DNA of 64,000 bases, from the NCBI RefSeq assembly GCF_003255815.1, contig NC_037680.1, positions 16,402,547 to 16,466,546 of the forward strand. The letters are read 5' to 3'. Position numbers and translations under genes: made by a program. Below the pieces are notes generated by a model that saw only the letters and a program-made list of their open reading frames with translations, was not told the origin of the DNA and did no database searches. Positions 45,095-61,095 of this stretch are shown piece after piece (position 1 is the stretch's first letter; every line of letters begins with the position of its first letter). Source of the stretch: Theropithecus gelada (lineage: Eukaryota; Chordata; Mammalia; Primates; Cercopithecidae).

Positions 45095-48000
45095 TTCTTC
45101 TTAATTTTTTTATGAACCCACTGGTCAGTCAGGAGCATGATGTTTAATTTCATGTGTTTGTATAGTTTCCAAAATTCCTCTTGTTATTAATTTCTGGTTT
45201 TATTCCATTGTGGTCAGAGAAGATACCTCATATTATTTCAATTTTAAAAAATGTTTAAAGACTTGTTTCATGACCTAACATTCTGAAGGCCTATCCTTGA
45301 GAATGATCCATGTGTTGAGGAAAAGAATTTGTGTTCTGTAGCTCTTAGATGAAATGTTCTGGAAATATCTATTAGAGCCATTGGTCTATAGTGCAGATTA
45401 AGTGTGTGTTTCTTTGTTGATTTTCTGTCTGGAAGATTTGTCTAATGCTGAAAGTGGGGTGTTGAATTCTCCAGATATTATTGTATTGAAGTCTATATCT
45501 CCCTTTAGCTCTAGTAATATTTGCTTTATATATATGGGTGCTATGTTGGATACATAGGTATTTAAAATTGTTATATCCTCTTGCTGCATTGACACCTTTG
45601 TCATTATATAGTGACCTTCTTTGTTTCTTGTTATAGTTTTGTTTTGAAATCTATTTCGTCTTATATAAGTATAGTGACTCTTGCTCTTTATTAATTTCTA
45701 CTGGCATGGAATGTCTTTTTCCATCCCTTTATTTTCAGTCCTTGTCTTTATAGGTAAAATGTGTTTTTTGTAGGCAACAGCTCAGTAGGTCTTGTTTTTT
45801 CCTATCCATTTAGCCAGTCTACATCTTTTGATTGGAGAGTTTAGTCTATTTACATTTAATGTTATTGTTGATTAGTAAAGACTTTATCCTGCCTTTTTTT
45901 TTTTTTTTTAATTATTTTCTGGTTGTTTTGTGGTCTTCTCTTTCTTCTTTCTTTCTTTCCTGTCTTCCTCTAGTGAAGGTAATTTTTTTCTGGTGATATA
46001 ATTTGGTTTCTTGCTTTTAATGTTGTGTGTGTCCATTGTATGTATTTTGGTTTGAGGTTACCAGGAGGCTTGTGAATATTATCTTATAACCCATTATTTT
46101 AAACCGATAAAACTTAACACTATTTACATAAAAAAAAACAAGCAAAAAGAAAGCTGATAAAATCCTATGCCTTAACTTCATCCCCCCACTTTTTAACTTT
46201 CAGTTGTTTCTATTTATATCTTATTGTACTGACTATGTCTTGAAAATTTGTTGTATTTATTATTTTTGATTGGTTCATCATTGAGTCTTTCTATTTAGGA
46301 TAAGAGTAATTTACTCCAGAGTCACAGTGTTATAATATTCTGTGTTTTTCTGTATAGTTACTGTTACCAGTGAGTTTTGTGCCTTCAGGTGATTACTTAT
46401 TGCTCATTAATGTCCTTTTCTTTCTGATTGAAATGATCCCTTTAGTGAATTCTTGTAGAAAAGATGTGTTATACATGAAATCTCTCAGCTTTTGTTTGTC
46501 TGGAAAAGTCTTTATTTTTCCTTCATATTTGAAGGGTATTTTAACCAGATATACTTCTCTAGGGTAAAGGTTTATTTTTCTTCAATACTTTAAATATGTC
46601 ATGCCACTCTTTCCTGGCTTGTAAGGTTTCCACTGAGAAATCTGCTACCAGATATATTGGAGCTCCATTTCATGTTATTTGCTTCTTTTATATTGCTTCT
46701 TTTTGGACCCTTTCTCTATCCTTGATTGTTGGGAGTTTAATTATTAAATGCCTTGAAGTAGTCTTCTTTTGGTTAAATCTGCTTGACGTTGTATAACCTT
46801 CTTGTACTTGGGTATTGATATCTTTCTTTAGGTTTGGGAAGTTTTTGGTATTATTTCTTTGAATCAACTTTCTAATCTTATCTCTTTCTATATCTCCTGT
46901 TTAAGGCTAATAGCTCTTATATTTGCCCTTTTGAGCTATTTTCTAGATCCTGTAGGCAGGCTTTATTGTTTTTAATTCTTTTTTCTTTTGTCTCCTCTGA
47001 CTGTGTATTTTCAAGGAGCCTATCTTCAAGCTCACAAATTCTTCTGCTTGATAAATTCTGCAATTAAAGGATACTGATGCATTCTTCACTATATTAATTT
47101 CGTTTTTTAGCTTTAAAAGTTCTGCTTCATTTTTCTTAAATTATTTCAATCTCTTTGTTAAATTTATGTGATAGAACAATAAGATCCTTCTCTGTGTTAT
47201 CTTGAATTTCTTTGAGTTTTCTCAACACAGCTATTTTAAATTCTCTTCCAGACAGTCACATATCTCTATTTCTCCAGGATTGGTTCCTGGTGACTTATTT
47301 AGTGTATTTGGTGCTTTCCTGGATGGTGTTGATTCTAGTGGATGTTCTTCAGTGTCTGGGCATTGAAGAATTTGGTATTTATTGTAGTCTTCACTGTCAA
47401 GGATTATTTGTAGCCATCCTTCTCAGGAAGGCTTTCCAGATATTTGAAAGGACTTGGGTTTTGTGATCTAAGCTGTGTCTACTTTCGGGGGCACCCGTAG
47501 TCCAGGAATGCTTTGGTTCTTACAGACTTGCAGATGTACCACCTTGATGGTCTAGGAAGAGACCTGGGAGAATTCTCTGGATTACCAGGTACAGACTCTT
47601 GTTCTCTTCTCTTACTTTCTCCCAAACAAGTGGAGTTTCTCTGTTCTGAGCCATCTCAACCTAGGGGTGGAGTGACACTGGCATCTCTGTGGCCACTGCC
47701 ACTGTGATTGCAGTGGGTCAGACCTGAAGCCAGCATATCACTGAGTTTTATCCAAGGCCTGCTGTAACAACTCCCTAGCTATTGCCTATGTTCTCTAAAG
47801 GCCCTGGGGCTCTAGAATCAGAAGGTAGCAAAGTCAGCCTGGCCTATATCCTTCCCTTCAGGGCAACAAGGTCCTCTAGGCCCTGTGTGGGTCCAGACGT
47901 GCTATTCAGGAATCAGTAACTGAGTAAAAAACCTTAGAAGTTGACCTGGTGTTCTATTGTATTTCAGCTGAGCTGGCACTCAAACTACAAGACCTAGTTC

Positions 48001-49400
48001 TTCCTGCTCTTCCTTACCCTTTCAAAAGCAGAGGAGACTTACCCTGTAGTTACCACCAGTCCTGGCCATGAGGAATACTACCAGACTACCAGCCAATCTT
48101 GCCCTAAGGCCCAAGAGTTCTTAACTCAGCTTGTGGTGAATGCTGCCTGGTCTGGGATTCACACTTCAGGGTAGTGGGCTCCCCTCTGGCCGAGGGCAGA
48201 TCCAGAAATGCTGTCCAAGAATCAAGTCCTAGAATTGGAGACCCCAAGAGCCTGGTTGGTACTATTTTCTCCTATGGCCATGCTGGTGCATAAGGGTAGG
48301 ACAAAGTTTTCCTTACTTTTCCCTCTGCTTTTCTCGAACAGAAGGAGTTTTGCCCCATTGCCACCACAGCTGGTAATGTGCTGAGTCTCGCCTGAAACCA
48401 GCAAATCTCAGAGGCTCACTCAAGAACCTTGACGTAGTACCTGGGTATCACTGCTGGTTATTCTGTTCCCAAGGGCTCTTCAATTAGCAGGTGATGAATG
48501 CTTTCAGAACTTGGTCCTTTCCTTCAAGGCAGTGGGTTTCCTTCTAGCCCAAGGTGTGCCTAGATATATTGCCTGGTAGCTAAGCCCTAGAACGGGGACC
48601 TCATGATGCTGCCCAATACCCTATCCTGCTGTGGCTGAGCTAGTATCTAAGATGGAAGACAAAGTCTTCCCTACTCTTCCCTCTCCTCTTCTCAAGCAGA
48701 AGGAAGAGGTCTCTTTTGGAGTCATGAGCTGTGCAGCCTGTGGTTAGAAGAGGGGTGATGCCAGTACTCCCTGGACTGCCCCAGTTGGTGTCTCAGTGTG
48801 TCACATGCCACTCCCCAGCACTCCCCAAGTCCACTGTATCTGGGTGTAGTTCAGTACTAGGACTTGCCTGAGAGTTGCAGTGCAGTCGACTGCCTTTCAA
48901 ATTTACTTGGAGACAGAGTACTGTAGCCCCCGGTGGTGGGGTTGGCAGGCACTCAAGTTCTGACTGCTGGGATCCTCAATTCCTCTCTGGCTAGGGCTAG
49001 TTTAAATGCTCCCTCTGTGGGCAGATGTCAGCTGATTTTGGTCTGGTTTTTCTTTCTGCTTTAACAGGACAGTGCTGAGTTCAGTGCCTCACAGTTGCTA
49101 TGTTCTCCCTTCTCCAGTGCCCAGAAATGCTCTCAGCACCATGCCCTTACTGCCAAGGCTAGGAGGGGAATGGTGTCAGCATTCTAGACAGTTTTTTCTA
49201 TCTCTTCCACACCTTTCTCAGTGATATAAAGTTAAAATCAGGTACTGAGTGCTCACCTTATTTTTGATTCTCATGAAGTTGTTTTTATCTGTACAGATAG
49301 CTATTAACTTGGTGTCCTTGTTGGGGATGGAGACAATTAGTAAAACCCTCTATTCCACCATCTTGCTTCACTCCATAAGTGTCCTTTCTACTCACTTTCT

Positions 49401-49707
49401 TTCTTTTTTTGGCGGGGGGGAGATGGAGTTTCGCTCTTGTTGCCCATGCTGGAATGCAATCAATGGCATGATCTTGGATCACTGCAACCTCCACCTCCCA
49501 GGTTCAAGCGATTCTCCTGCCTCAGCCTCCCGAGTGGCTTGGGATTACAGGCATACACCACCACGCCCGGCTAAGTTTTGTATTTTTAGTAGAGATGGAG
49601 TTTCTCCATGTTGGTGAGCTGGTCTCGAACTTCTCACCTCAGGTGATCCGCCCATCTCAGCCTCCCAAAGTGCTGGGATTACAGGCATGAGCCACTGTGC
49701 CCAGCCT
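49401..49707 (-). mobile_element. Alu (AluS-like) next to the 5' end of the old L1
   Basis: A full reverse Alu with GAGATGGAGTTTCGCTCTTG and, at its end, GCATGAGCCACTGTGCCCAG. It is flanked by CTACTCACTTTCT (49388-49400) and CTACTTACTTTCT (49708-49720), a 13-bp target-site duplication with one mismatch. Confidence 0.95.
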
Positions 49708-49720
49708 CTACTTACTTTCT

Positions 49721-50542
49721 AGGAAGTCATTTGTTTTTCCAGAAGAGCTCCTCTGCCCCTCCTGATCACTTATTCAAATGGCATATAAACCCCTATTCTA
49801 ACCATTCCTTGAATCACATTTCTTTGTGAATGCTTGTATATACACACGTAATTAAATCTGTTTCTTTCTTTTGCTGATTTGCTTTTGTCTAATTTTCAGG
49901 TCCTCAGTTACTAAACATAAAAGGGTAGAGGAAAAGTTTTTCTTCCCTGACAGGTAGTACTAATTAGGGAAAAACAATCTGAAAGGGAAGATTTAATTGA
50001 AGGAACAGGAATCATTGCCTTTTGTCAACCGCTTTGCTCAAAGAGAGGCTGTCCATCTAGGAATAAAAGAATTAGAACTTGTGTTGTTTCATTTGTTTCC
50101 TTTTGTTTATAATGGAGATTATATCTCCTATAGATAATAGAAGCAGGATTTTAGTCAATCTGAGAAAAATTTATATAATTTTGTTTAAAATGGTTTTGTT
50201 CTTTTCAGTGAGTTATTAATGTTTCCACAAGGAAAGGAAGATTGAGCTGTCTTATTCAAATATTGGTTGTTACTTTTTGGCTTCAGACTGTTTAATTATT
50301 TTTCACTGCGTTAGCAATAAAGACCATAGTCCACATTTTCAATAAAGGGCCTTCCATGGGACATCCCTTATCAGCCTCTATAGACCTTACTTTCCAATTT
50401 ATGCTTCTTACCTTCCACCCTACGGAAGTGTTGCGACACCTTAGCAGAAGAATACTTTCAACAAATGGTTCTCAACTTTAATGCGCTTCAGAGTCTCCTA
50501 GCAAACCAGCTTGCTAAACTGCAGATTCCTAGGCTTTCAGGG
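49721..50542. other. Unique-looking DNA, no gene seen
   Basis: AT-rich sequence without a long frame or a repeat I can assign. It ends at the LTR that follows. Confidence 0.4.
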
Positions 50543-51118
50543 TGAAGGAAAGAAAAATATTTCACCCCCAAATATACTTCTTTGTCATATTTTGAGATGT
50601 TTGTTCAGAGGGCCTGCAAACAGAAGTAGCCCTGCAAGGTTGTCTTTTGTTGGGGGGAGATTTGCATCTATAGAGAAAATCTGCACGATGTAGCCAGGTT
50701 TTCTCTGAGGCCTTTCTTTGTCCAGATCTAGGAAATATTAACTGAGAGTCTGACACCTATAAAGGTTTGAAAGAAACATTCACCATCTATTCTCTCTGAG
50801 GACTGCTACATGTGAAGTTTCATCTATATAACAAGACCGCATTTGCTAGCCAGGCTTCCTCTTCTCCCTCTCCCATAGCCTGTTTTGCTACAATAACCTG
50901 TTTTGCCATGATCCAAGCTGCCATTCTTTCTGTAACCACAGGAGGGTATATAAGCTTTTGAACCCAACTGGGGCATGGGGGTAATCACGCTGTGGTTTCT
51001 CCCTCATGTGCACTTTAATAAATGTGTATGCCTTTTCTCTGGTTAATCTCCTTTTGTGAATTGATTTTTCAGCAAACATTCAAAGGACAAATTGGAAGCT
51101 TTCCTTTAGTCCTCTACA
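50543..51118 (+). mobile_element. Solo LTR of an endogenous retrovirus, 576 bp
   Basis: Begins TGAAGGAAAG and ends CTCTACA, so it has the TG...CA ends of an LTR. AGGG lies directly before (50539-50542) and directly after (51119-51122), a 4-bp target-site duplication. Inside are a TATA-like GGGTATATAAGC near 50944 and a poly-A signal AATAAA near 51018 followed by a GT-rich stretch, in the right order for the plus strand. No internal retroviral genes are adjacent, so it is a solo LTR formed by recombination between two LTRs. I do not name the family. Confidence 0.8.
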
Positions 51119-51605
51119 AGGGAATTACAGATACAGCAAGTTTGGGAGGTGAAGCCCAGGAACATGCATTTTAGAAAACGTGCATTCTGGAAACTCCAGG
51201 GGATTTGAAGCAGGTGTCCATGATCATACTTTGAGAAAATTGGGCTTAAAGGGTTTGCAGTCCTGGGGTGGCAAGGAGAAAGGCTGAAAAATTGGTTAAG
51301 GTGGCACTCCACATGTAGGAATACCATGAGCAAAGGCAGCTTATGTTTGCATGCAGGAGATGGTTGTTAAATTTTCAGCAATTTTGTGAGTTGATTTTTG
51401 AATACAGCCATTATTAAATAGATTACATAAACTGACCATTAAATAAACTCTATTAAACCCAAAAGTAATAAACATAAGAGAACTTACTACTTCCTAATTA
51501 TTTCACTACCTTTTACTATTACCTATGCTCTTAGGCACATCTATGCTCTTAAGTATGTGTCTATTTTAACTGTGTGGTAAAATTACTGTATTATCATGTG
51601 CTACT
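51119..51605. other. Unique-looking DNA between two LTRs
   Basis: No gene or retroviral internal sequence seen. The two LTRs differ in sequence and orientation and are therefore separate insertions, not a provirus. Confidence 0.5.
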
Positions 51606-52480
51606 TGTAAACCAAAAAGTATCTCAGACAAGTCTCAATCAATTTAGAAGTTTATTTTGCCAAGGTTAAGGATATGCCCATGACACAGCCTCAGAAGGTC
51701 CTGAAGACATGTGCCCAAGGTGATCAGGGTAAAGGTTGGTGTTATATTATACGTTTTAGGGAGACTTAAGACATCAATCAATACATGCAAGATTTACATT
51801 GATTTGGTCTAGAAAGGCAAAACAACTCAAAGTGGGGCTTCCAGGTTATAGGTGGATTCAAAGATTTCCTTATTGGCAATTGGTTCAAAGAGTTTATCTA
51901 AAGATCTGGAATCCATACAAGAGAGTGTCTGGGTTAAGATAAGGCGTTAAGACCAAGGTTATTATGCAGATGAAATCTGTAGGTAGTTGGCTTTAGAGAG
52001 AATAGATTGTAAATACTTTTAATCAGACTTGAAAAGCTACCAGACTCCTAATGTTAATTCTGTCCTGGATCAGGGAAAAGACCTGGAAAGGGAAAGGGAT
52101 TTCCGTAGAATGTAGATTTTTTGAAGCCACAAGAGACAGCTTTGCAAGGCCATTTCAAAATTTGTCAAAGAAATCTATTTTGGGGTAAAATACTTCAATT
52201 TCTTTCTGGGGCTGCTGTCTGTCATGTGATGCTGTACTAGAGTCAGGCTGGAATTTGGTATCTTATTGCTACAAAAAGTATTAAGATATCCATTTTAATG
52301 TTAATGCTGATCAGTTGTGCCTGAATTCCAAAGGGAGGTGGGTATAATGAGGCGTATTTGACCCCCCTTCTTATCATGGCCTCAACTAGATTTTTAGGTA
52401 AACTTTAGAATGCCCTTGGTTGAGAGGAGGGGTCCACTCAGATGGTTGGGGTGGGCCTAGAATTTTATTTTTAGTTTACA
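51606..52480 (-). mobile_element. Solo LTR of an endogenous retrovirus, 875 bp, minus strand
   Basis: On the plus strand it begins TGTAAACC and ends AGTTTACA, giving TG...CA ends within a 7-bp inverted repeat (TGTAAAC/GTTTACA). CTACT is present directly before (51601-51605) and after (52481-52485), a perfect 5-bp target-site duplication. TTTATT near 51652 is the poly-A signal on the minus strand, near the LTR's 3' end, which sets the orientation. No retroviral genes flank it. Family not named. Confidence 0.85.
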
Positions 52481-52485
52481 CTACT

Positions 52486-53859
52486 CTGTATCTCTTCTCA
52501 ACTTCACATTCAGTGATGCCATGTTAGTAGCTTAATATTAGCCATGGAAGGAGTATTTGCAACATAAATGTTGGCAAATGTTACAAATCTGGGTAAATGT
52601 TGGATGTATATGGTGAAGTACAAGCAGTGTGATCTTTCTGGAACTTTAGCTAGAAGTAGTTAAGAATTGGGTATTGGCTGTTTCGTGGAGTGCTTATGTG
52701 ATCCAGTTTTGAGAAGCAAGGAGTTTATTCTAGTTATAATGGAAAACCTCTGTAGCATTTTAATATACAGAGTGGTCACATTTATTGTTGGAAAGGTGGC
52801 TCTTTGAAGCATAATTTTGAAATTGATAAAATTAAAAGGAGACCATTTAGGAGGTCATATTTCATATGACATATCATGATGAATTGGACTGATAGTGTAA
52901 GTATAGAGAGTAGAATGGAGAAATATTCAGCAGTTAAACTTGTCAGTAATTAGAAGATGGTGAGAGACAGGAGTCCTATTTCTAACCTGGTTGACTGGTT
53001 GGGTGATGGTGCAAGCCAATGACATAGAGAATACAAGCATCAAAGCAAGTTTAGATGAGGAAAATACTGTGTACATTAAAGATTTGCTGTTACTGATGAA
53101 CCTATATGATAGTACTTCCCAAACTTTCTCATGTTATGACACTCATAGAGAATGATACTGTGATACTGTGGCATGAGATAAAAGAGAGACGGGTTAATGT
53201 TAAGGACAACTAACTTCTGAAGTATGATCACTTCATACTTAGTATGTAGCTGGAGTCAGCTCCTACTCTGATTGTCTCATATATATGTGTTATATGTTTA
53301 CATAACACATATATAATTATCATGTGTTGTAAAATGCTCACAGAGTTCAGTTAACTAACATGTTTAAAGTTGATATGACCTATGGAAAAGTTGGAAGTTA
53401 TGAATGAAACAAATGCAAATTAAGTGTCCAGGATTTTGTCTTAAAATAAGAGAAATGGCAGTTGCTCTGATTGAAGCTATGTTATCAGTGCTGTGGTTTA
53501 GTATTTCTCTGTTAGCACTGAAAAGAAGAGGTAGAAACTGCAATTGACAATTGAGTTCTGTTAAGCTAATTGGAAGTGCAAAGGGAGCAAATTAATGTCT
53601 TTTTTTAGATAATTTTAATTGACAATTATAATAAAAAGGAAATTGAATATTTTCAGTATAAACTGAGAGAGAAGACGGCCCAAGTTCTAGCCTATAGCCA
53701 GAAGACTTCTAACAGTAAGAAACTGATAAATTTCTATTTCTTTTTAATAACTGGGAAAGTTATTATTTTTATTTACCATAACATGCCACAGCATGTTATT
53801 TTTTTCCTTCTCTTAGACCTACACAATTAAATCTATCTTTATAATATTTTTTATACTAA
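52486..53859. other. Unique-looking DNA with an AT-rich hairpin
   Basis: No gene seen. At about 53278-53316 two arms, TATATATGTGTTAT and ATAACACATATATA, can form a hairpin. The sequence around 52800-53000 resembles old repeat debris that I cannot place. Confidence 0.45.
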
Positions 53860-54330
53860 AAATGAAGAGGTAGGGAAGAGGAAGTACCTTTTCCTTACCC
53901 ATCCTTGGTTCATGACTGAGGCCCTGATAACAAAAGATTGATGAACAAGAGTAAAACATACAAGTTTATTTAATATAAGTTTCAAGTGATACAAGAGCCT
54001 TCATAATGAAATGAAGATGCAAAGAAATGGGTAAACCTGTATATTTGTTATGCCGGGTTTGATGAAGTAGATAGTCATGGAGATGTATGATTGGATAAAG
54101 AAGTATGATTTAATAGTACTAAACTGGAGGAAATATAGCAAGGCCTATTTGTTCAGATTCTTCCCTATAACCCATCGTCTTTGGAGATAAGCATGTTCTT
54201 TTCATCTGGTATAGAAAGGGCACTTCTCAAGTGAGGAGCCCTTCAGGGGAAGCTCAGAAAATTCTTGCTAGGTTTTATGACCTGTTTTAGGGGAGAAGGG
54301 CAGATCAGAGAGTAACCTTCAAGCTTCTGT
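53860..54330 (+). repeat. Unnamed interspersed repeat, related to 39760-40210
   Basis: Shares several ordered phrases with 39760-40210 (GCAAGGCCTATTTGTTCAGA, GGAGATAAGCATGTTCTTTT, GGGCACTTCTCAAGTGAGGA and TTTTATGACCTGTTTTAGGG, each with a similar counterpart there) at roughly 75-80% identity by eye. It also has an extra segment near 54245-54275 that the other copy lacks. No coding content; old. Confidence 0.6.
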
Positions 54331-55431
54331 GGTAGCTGATAAAATGTGTCATTGATGTACTGTGGCTATGATGCATACCCCAATTTATTAGGCTGTGGGG
54401 ACAGTTTTTTTCAATCTAAAATATGTATATGAAGGTTATATAAGTGAGCTCCATTCTCATACTGGGAGCCAATTTATAAGAAACAAGAGAAACTTTGTTG
54501 TTTTTAATTATTGCAAATACTATTTAATAGATCATTTAGAGTATTATGAGTATAAAAAGATAAATACCTTTTTTTCCCCTGGAAATGGTCTTGTTTACTT
54601 TTAATTTTGGAACTAGTATATTTCTCTTTTCCTTATGAACCTATTGGGATAGTCACTGGAATAATTTTCATTAATTTTGAGAAAATATCAGAAATGCTGT
54701 ATTTAAAAGATTCAGAAGTCGGTAGTTATGATTAAAAAACATATGGAAGATTAACAAAAAGAATCACAATGAAAACTTTTAAAGGAGCTGTGAAAATCTG
54801 AAGCCTAATGATATGTCAGCGTGCTCTTATAACAAACCAGCACAGAATGTCTTTAAAGCAATGGGATGTTGGTATGAAGTAATTACCGAGGCACAAGTTG
54901 AGGTGTTAAGTTTGATATATTGCGGTCTTTTCTATCTGTTCCAATTTGCCTCCATGGTAACCGTTGCGACTTCACCAGCCTGACTATGATCCAGCTCTCA
55001 GCATTTTCTTTTAATGAGAGGTATTCTTCGGTTGGATGCAATTTCATTTACTACTATTTAGTTGGATTTTTAATAGCAATAATCTAACACTTTAATTATA
55101 TAAATTATCTATCTTCAGAGTATTGATCTGCAGAGAAATTGTTTAAATTTGAATTTTTGGTCCCTTTATTTTTTTACTGAAATATTAATTCAGTTAAAAA
55201 ATAATTCCACAATAGCTTTGAACACTTTAGAGAAAACAACTATGTAATTCTCATGCCACTGGCAGTATGAGTTTCTGGTTCTGAATTTTGGCTTAGAAAA
55301 CTGAGAAGGAAAAGAGCCACAAAGAATATTAGGTTAATTTTTCATATTAATTTACATTTAAACATTCTTAACAAGGGAAAATTCTAGTTATCCTTCCAAG
55401 CTCTTATATTGAATTCAGAAATAGTGTTCTG
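54331..55431. other. Unique-looking DNA, part possibly conserved
   Basis: AT-rich with no gene. The stretch around 54830-55080 has more balanced composition and several CpGs (GGTAACCGTTGCGAC near 54957), with a TTTGCCTCCATGGTAAC motif recalling an RFX-type half-site pair. It may be a conserved non-coding element, but this cannot be shown here. Confidence 0.35.
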
Positions 55432-55761
<330 letters not shown>

Positions 55762-55814
55762 TTAAAACAATGTGGAAAGCAATATTCAAATTTGAAAAAT
55801 TTTTTCTTGAGTAA

Positions 55815-56854
55815 GGGGCGGAGCAAGATGGCCGAATAGGAACAGCTCCAGTCTCCAACTCCCAGCGCGAGCACACAGAAGACCGGTGATTTCTGCATTT
55901 TCAACTGAGGTACTGGGTTCATCTCACTGGGGAGTGCCGGACGATCGGTGCTGGTCAGCTGCTGCAGCCCGACCAGCGAGAGCTGAAGCAGGGCGAGGCA
56001 TCGCCTCACCTGGGAAGCGCAAGGGGGAAGGGAATCCCTTTTCCTAGCCAGGGGAACTGAGACACACAACACCTGGAAAATCGGGTAACTCCCACCCCAA
56101 TATTGCGCTTTAAGCAATCAGGCACACCAGGAGATCATATCCCACACCTGGCCGGGAGGGTCCCACGCCCACGGAGCCTCCCTCATTGCTAGCACAGCAG
56201 TCTGTGATCTACCGGCAAGGCAGCAGCGAGGCTGGGGGAGGGGCGCCCGCCATTGCTGAGGCTTAAGTAGGTAAACAAAGCTGCTGGGAAGCTCCAACTG
56301 GGTGGAGCTCACAGCAGCTCAAGGAAACCTGCCTGTCTCTGTAGACTCCACCTCTGGGGACAGGGCACAGCTACACAACAACAACAACAACAACAAAAAA
56401 GCAGCAGAAACCTCTGCAGACGCAAACGACTCTGTCTGACAGCTTTGAAGAGAGCAGTGGATCTCCCAACACGGAGGTTGAGATCTGAGAAGGGACAGAC
56501 TGCCTGCTCAAGTGGGTCCCTGACCCCTGAGTAGCCTAACTGGGAGACATCCCCCACTAGGGGCAGTCTGACACCCCACACCTCACAGGGTGGAGTACAC
56601 CCCTGAGAGGAAGCTTCCAAAGCAAGAATCAGACAGGTACACTCGCTGTTCAGAAATATTCTATCTTCTGCAGCCTCTGCTGCTGATACCCAGGCAAACA
56701 GGGTCTGGAGTGGACCTCAAGCAATCTCCAACAGACCTACAGCTGAGGGTCCTGACTGTTAGAAGGAAAACTATCAAACAGGAAGGACACCTACACCAAA
56801 ACCCCATCAGTACATCACCATCATCAAAGACCAGAGGCAGATAAAACCACAAAG
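55815..56854 (+). promoter_or_regulatory. L1 5' UTR with internal promoter
   Basis: Full-length-type 5' UTR. L1s carry an internal RNA polymerase II promoter here; the AAGATGGCCG core at about 55825 is the YY1 site that sets the start point. It is CpG-containing, and its G/C-rich layout is preserved. Promoter activity is inferred from family knowledge only. Confidence 0.75.
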
Positions 56855-57515
56855 ATGGGGAAAAAGCAGGGCAGAAAAGCTGGAAATTCAAAAAATAAGA
56901 GCGCATCTCCCCCGGCAAAGGAGCGCAGCTCATCGCCAGCAATGGATCAAAGCTGGACGGAGAATGACTTTGACGAGATGAGAGAAGAAGGCCTCAGTCC
57001 ATCAAATTTCTCAGAGCTAAAGGAGGAATTACGTACCCAGCGCAAAGAAACTAAAAATCTTGAAAAAAAAGTGGAAGAATTGACGGCTAGAGTAATTAAT
57101 GCAGAGAAGGTCATAAACGAAATGAAAGAGATGAAAACCATGACACGAGAAATACGTGACAAATGCACAAGCTTCAGTAACCGACTCGATCAACTGGAAG
57201 AAAGAGTATCAGCGATTGAGGATCAAATGAATGAAATGAAGCGAGAAGAGAAACCAAAAGAAAAAAGAAGAAAAAGAAATGAACAAAGCCTGCAAGAAGT
57301 ATGGGATTATGTAAAAAGACCAAATCTACGTCTGATTGGGGTGCCTGAAAGTGAGGGAGAAAATGGAACCAAGTTGGAAAACACTCTTCAGGATATCATC
57401 CAGGAGAACTTCCCCAACCTAGTAGGGCAGGCCAACATTCAAATCCAGGAAATACAGAGAACGCCACAAAGATACTCCTCGAGAAGAGCAACTCCAAGAC
57501 ACATAATTGCCAGAT
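56855..57515 (+). CDS. L1 ORF1 protein (RNA-binding chaperone), N-terminal 220 residues, cut by a gap
   Basis: ORF1 encodes the trimeric nucleic-acid chaperone that packages L1 RNA. The ATG at 56855 follows the 5' UTR at the expected place. Visible are a basic N-terminus (MGKKQGRKAG), a serine-rich segment (SASPPAKERSSSPA), a long heptad-rich coiled coil (about residues 50-150) and the start of the RRM with WDYVKRPNLRLIGVPES at about 150-166 and RRATPRHII near 212. The frame is open up to the gap, but the rest is unknown. It differs from the minus-strand copy at about ten residues over this length. The coiled coil is unlike that of human L1. Confidence 0.93.
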
Positions 57516-58008
57516 NNNNNNNNNNNNNNNNNNNNNNNNNNNNNNNNNNNNNNNNNNNNNNNNNNNNNNNNNNNNNNNNNNNNNNNNNNNNNNNNNNNNN
57601 NNNNNNNNNNNNNNNNNNNNNNNNNNNNNNNNNNNNNNNNNNNNNNNNNNNNNNNNNNNNNNNNNNNNNNNNNNNNNNNNNNNNNNNNNNNNNNNNNNNN
57701 NNNNNNNNNNNNNNNNNNNNNNNNNNNNNNNNNNNNNNNNNNNNNNNNNNNNNNNNNNNNNNNNNNNNNNNNNNNNNNNNNNNNNNNNNNNNNNNNNNNN
57801 NNNNNNNNNNNNNNNNNNNNNNNNNNNNNNNNNNNNNNNNNNNNNNNNNNNNNNNNNNNNNNNNNNNNNNNNNNNNNNNNNNNNNNNNNNNNNNNNNNNN
57901 NNNNNNNNNNNNNNNNNNNNNNNNNNNNNNNNNNNNNNNNNNNNNNNNNNNNNNNNNNNNNNNNNNNNNNNNNNNNNNNNNNNNNNNNNNNNNNNNNNNN
58001 NNNNNNNN
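57516..58008. other. Assembly gap, 493 N
   Basis: The left edge is in ORF1 of a plus-strand L1, and the right edge is near the 3' end of a minus-strand L1. The gap is too short to hold the missing L1 sequence. Its length equals that of the gap at 37184. Confidence 1.
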
Positions 58009-58249
58009 AAAAAATTAATTTATTATTATTATACTTTAAGTTCTAGGGTACATGTGCATAATGTGCAGGTTTGTTACATATGTATACTTGTGCCATGTTG
58101 GTGTGCTGCACCCATCAACTCGTCAGCACCCATCAACTTGTCATTTACATCAGGTATAACTCCCAATGCAATCCCTTCCCCCTCCCCCCTCCCCATGATA
58201 GGCCCCGGTGTGTGATGTTCCCCTTCCTGAGTCCAAGTGATCTCATTGT

Positions 58250-61032
<2,783 letters not shown>

Positions 61033-61095
61033 TATGATATTAACTGGTTATTTTGCTCGTTAGTTGATGCAGTTTCTTCCTAGCCTCGATGGTCT

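Larger units (their letters stand above)
55815..57515 (+). mobile_element. Young L1, 5' half, plus strand, cut by a gap
   Basis: Starts exactly like an L1 5' end (GGGGCGGAGCAAGATGGCCG, which holds the YY1-type AAGATGGC site near the first bases). A GC-rich 5' UTR of about 1040 bp and the start of ORF1 follow. The 5' UTR has a CAA expansion near 56375-56395. The element is lost in the gap at 57516; about 4.5 kb of L1 should follow, far more than the 493 N provided. It faces the minus-strand L1 at 58009-63142 and is about 95% identical to it. Confidence 0.95.

Noticed and set aside
50543..52480. Two LTRs 488 bp apart as one provirus.
   Set aside because: They differ in sequence, length and orientation, each has its own target-site duplication, and nothing retroviral lies between them.
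56855..58018. ORF of 387 codons starting as L1 ORF1.
   Set aside because: The last 164 codons are N. Only 56855-57515 is sequence.
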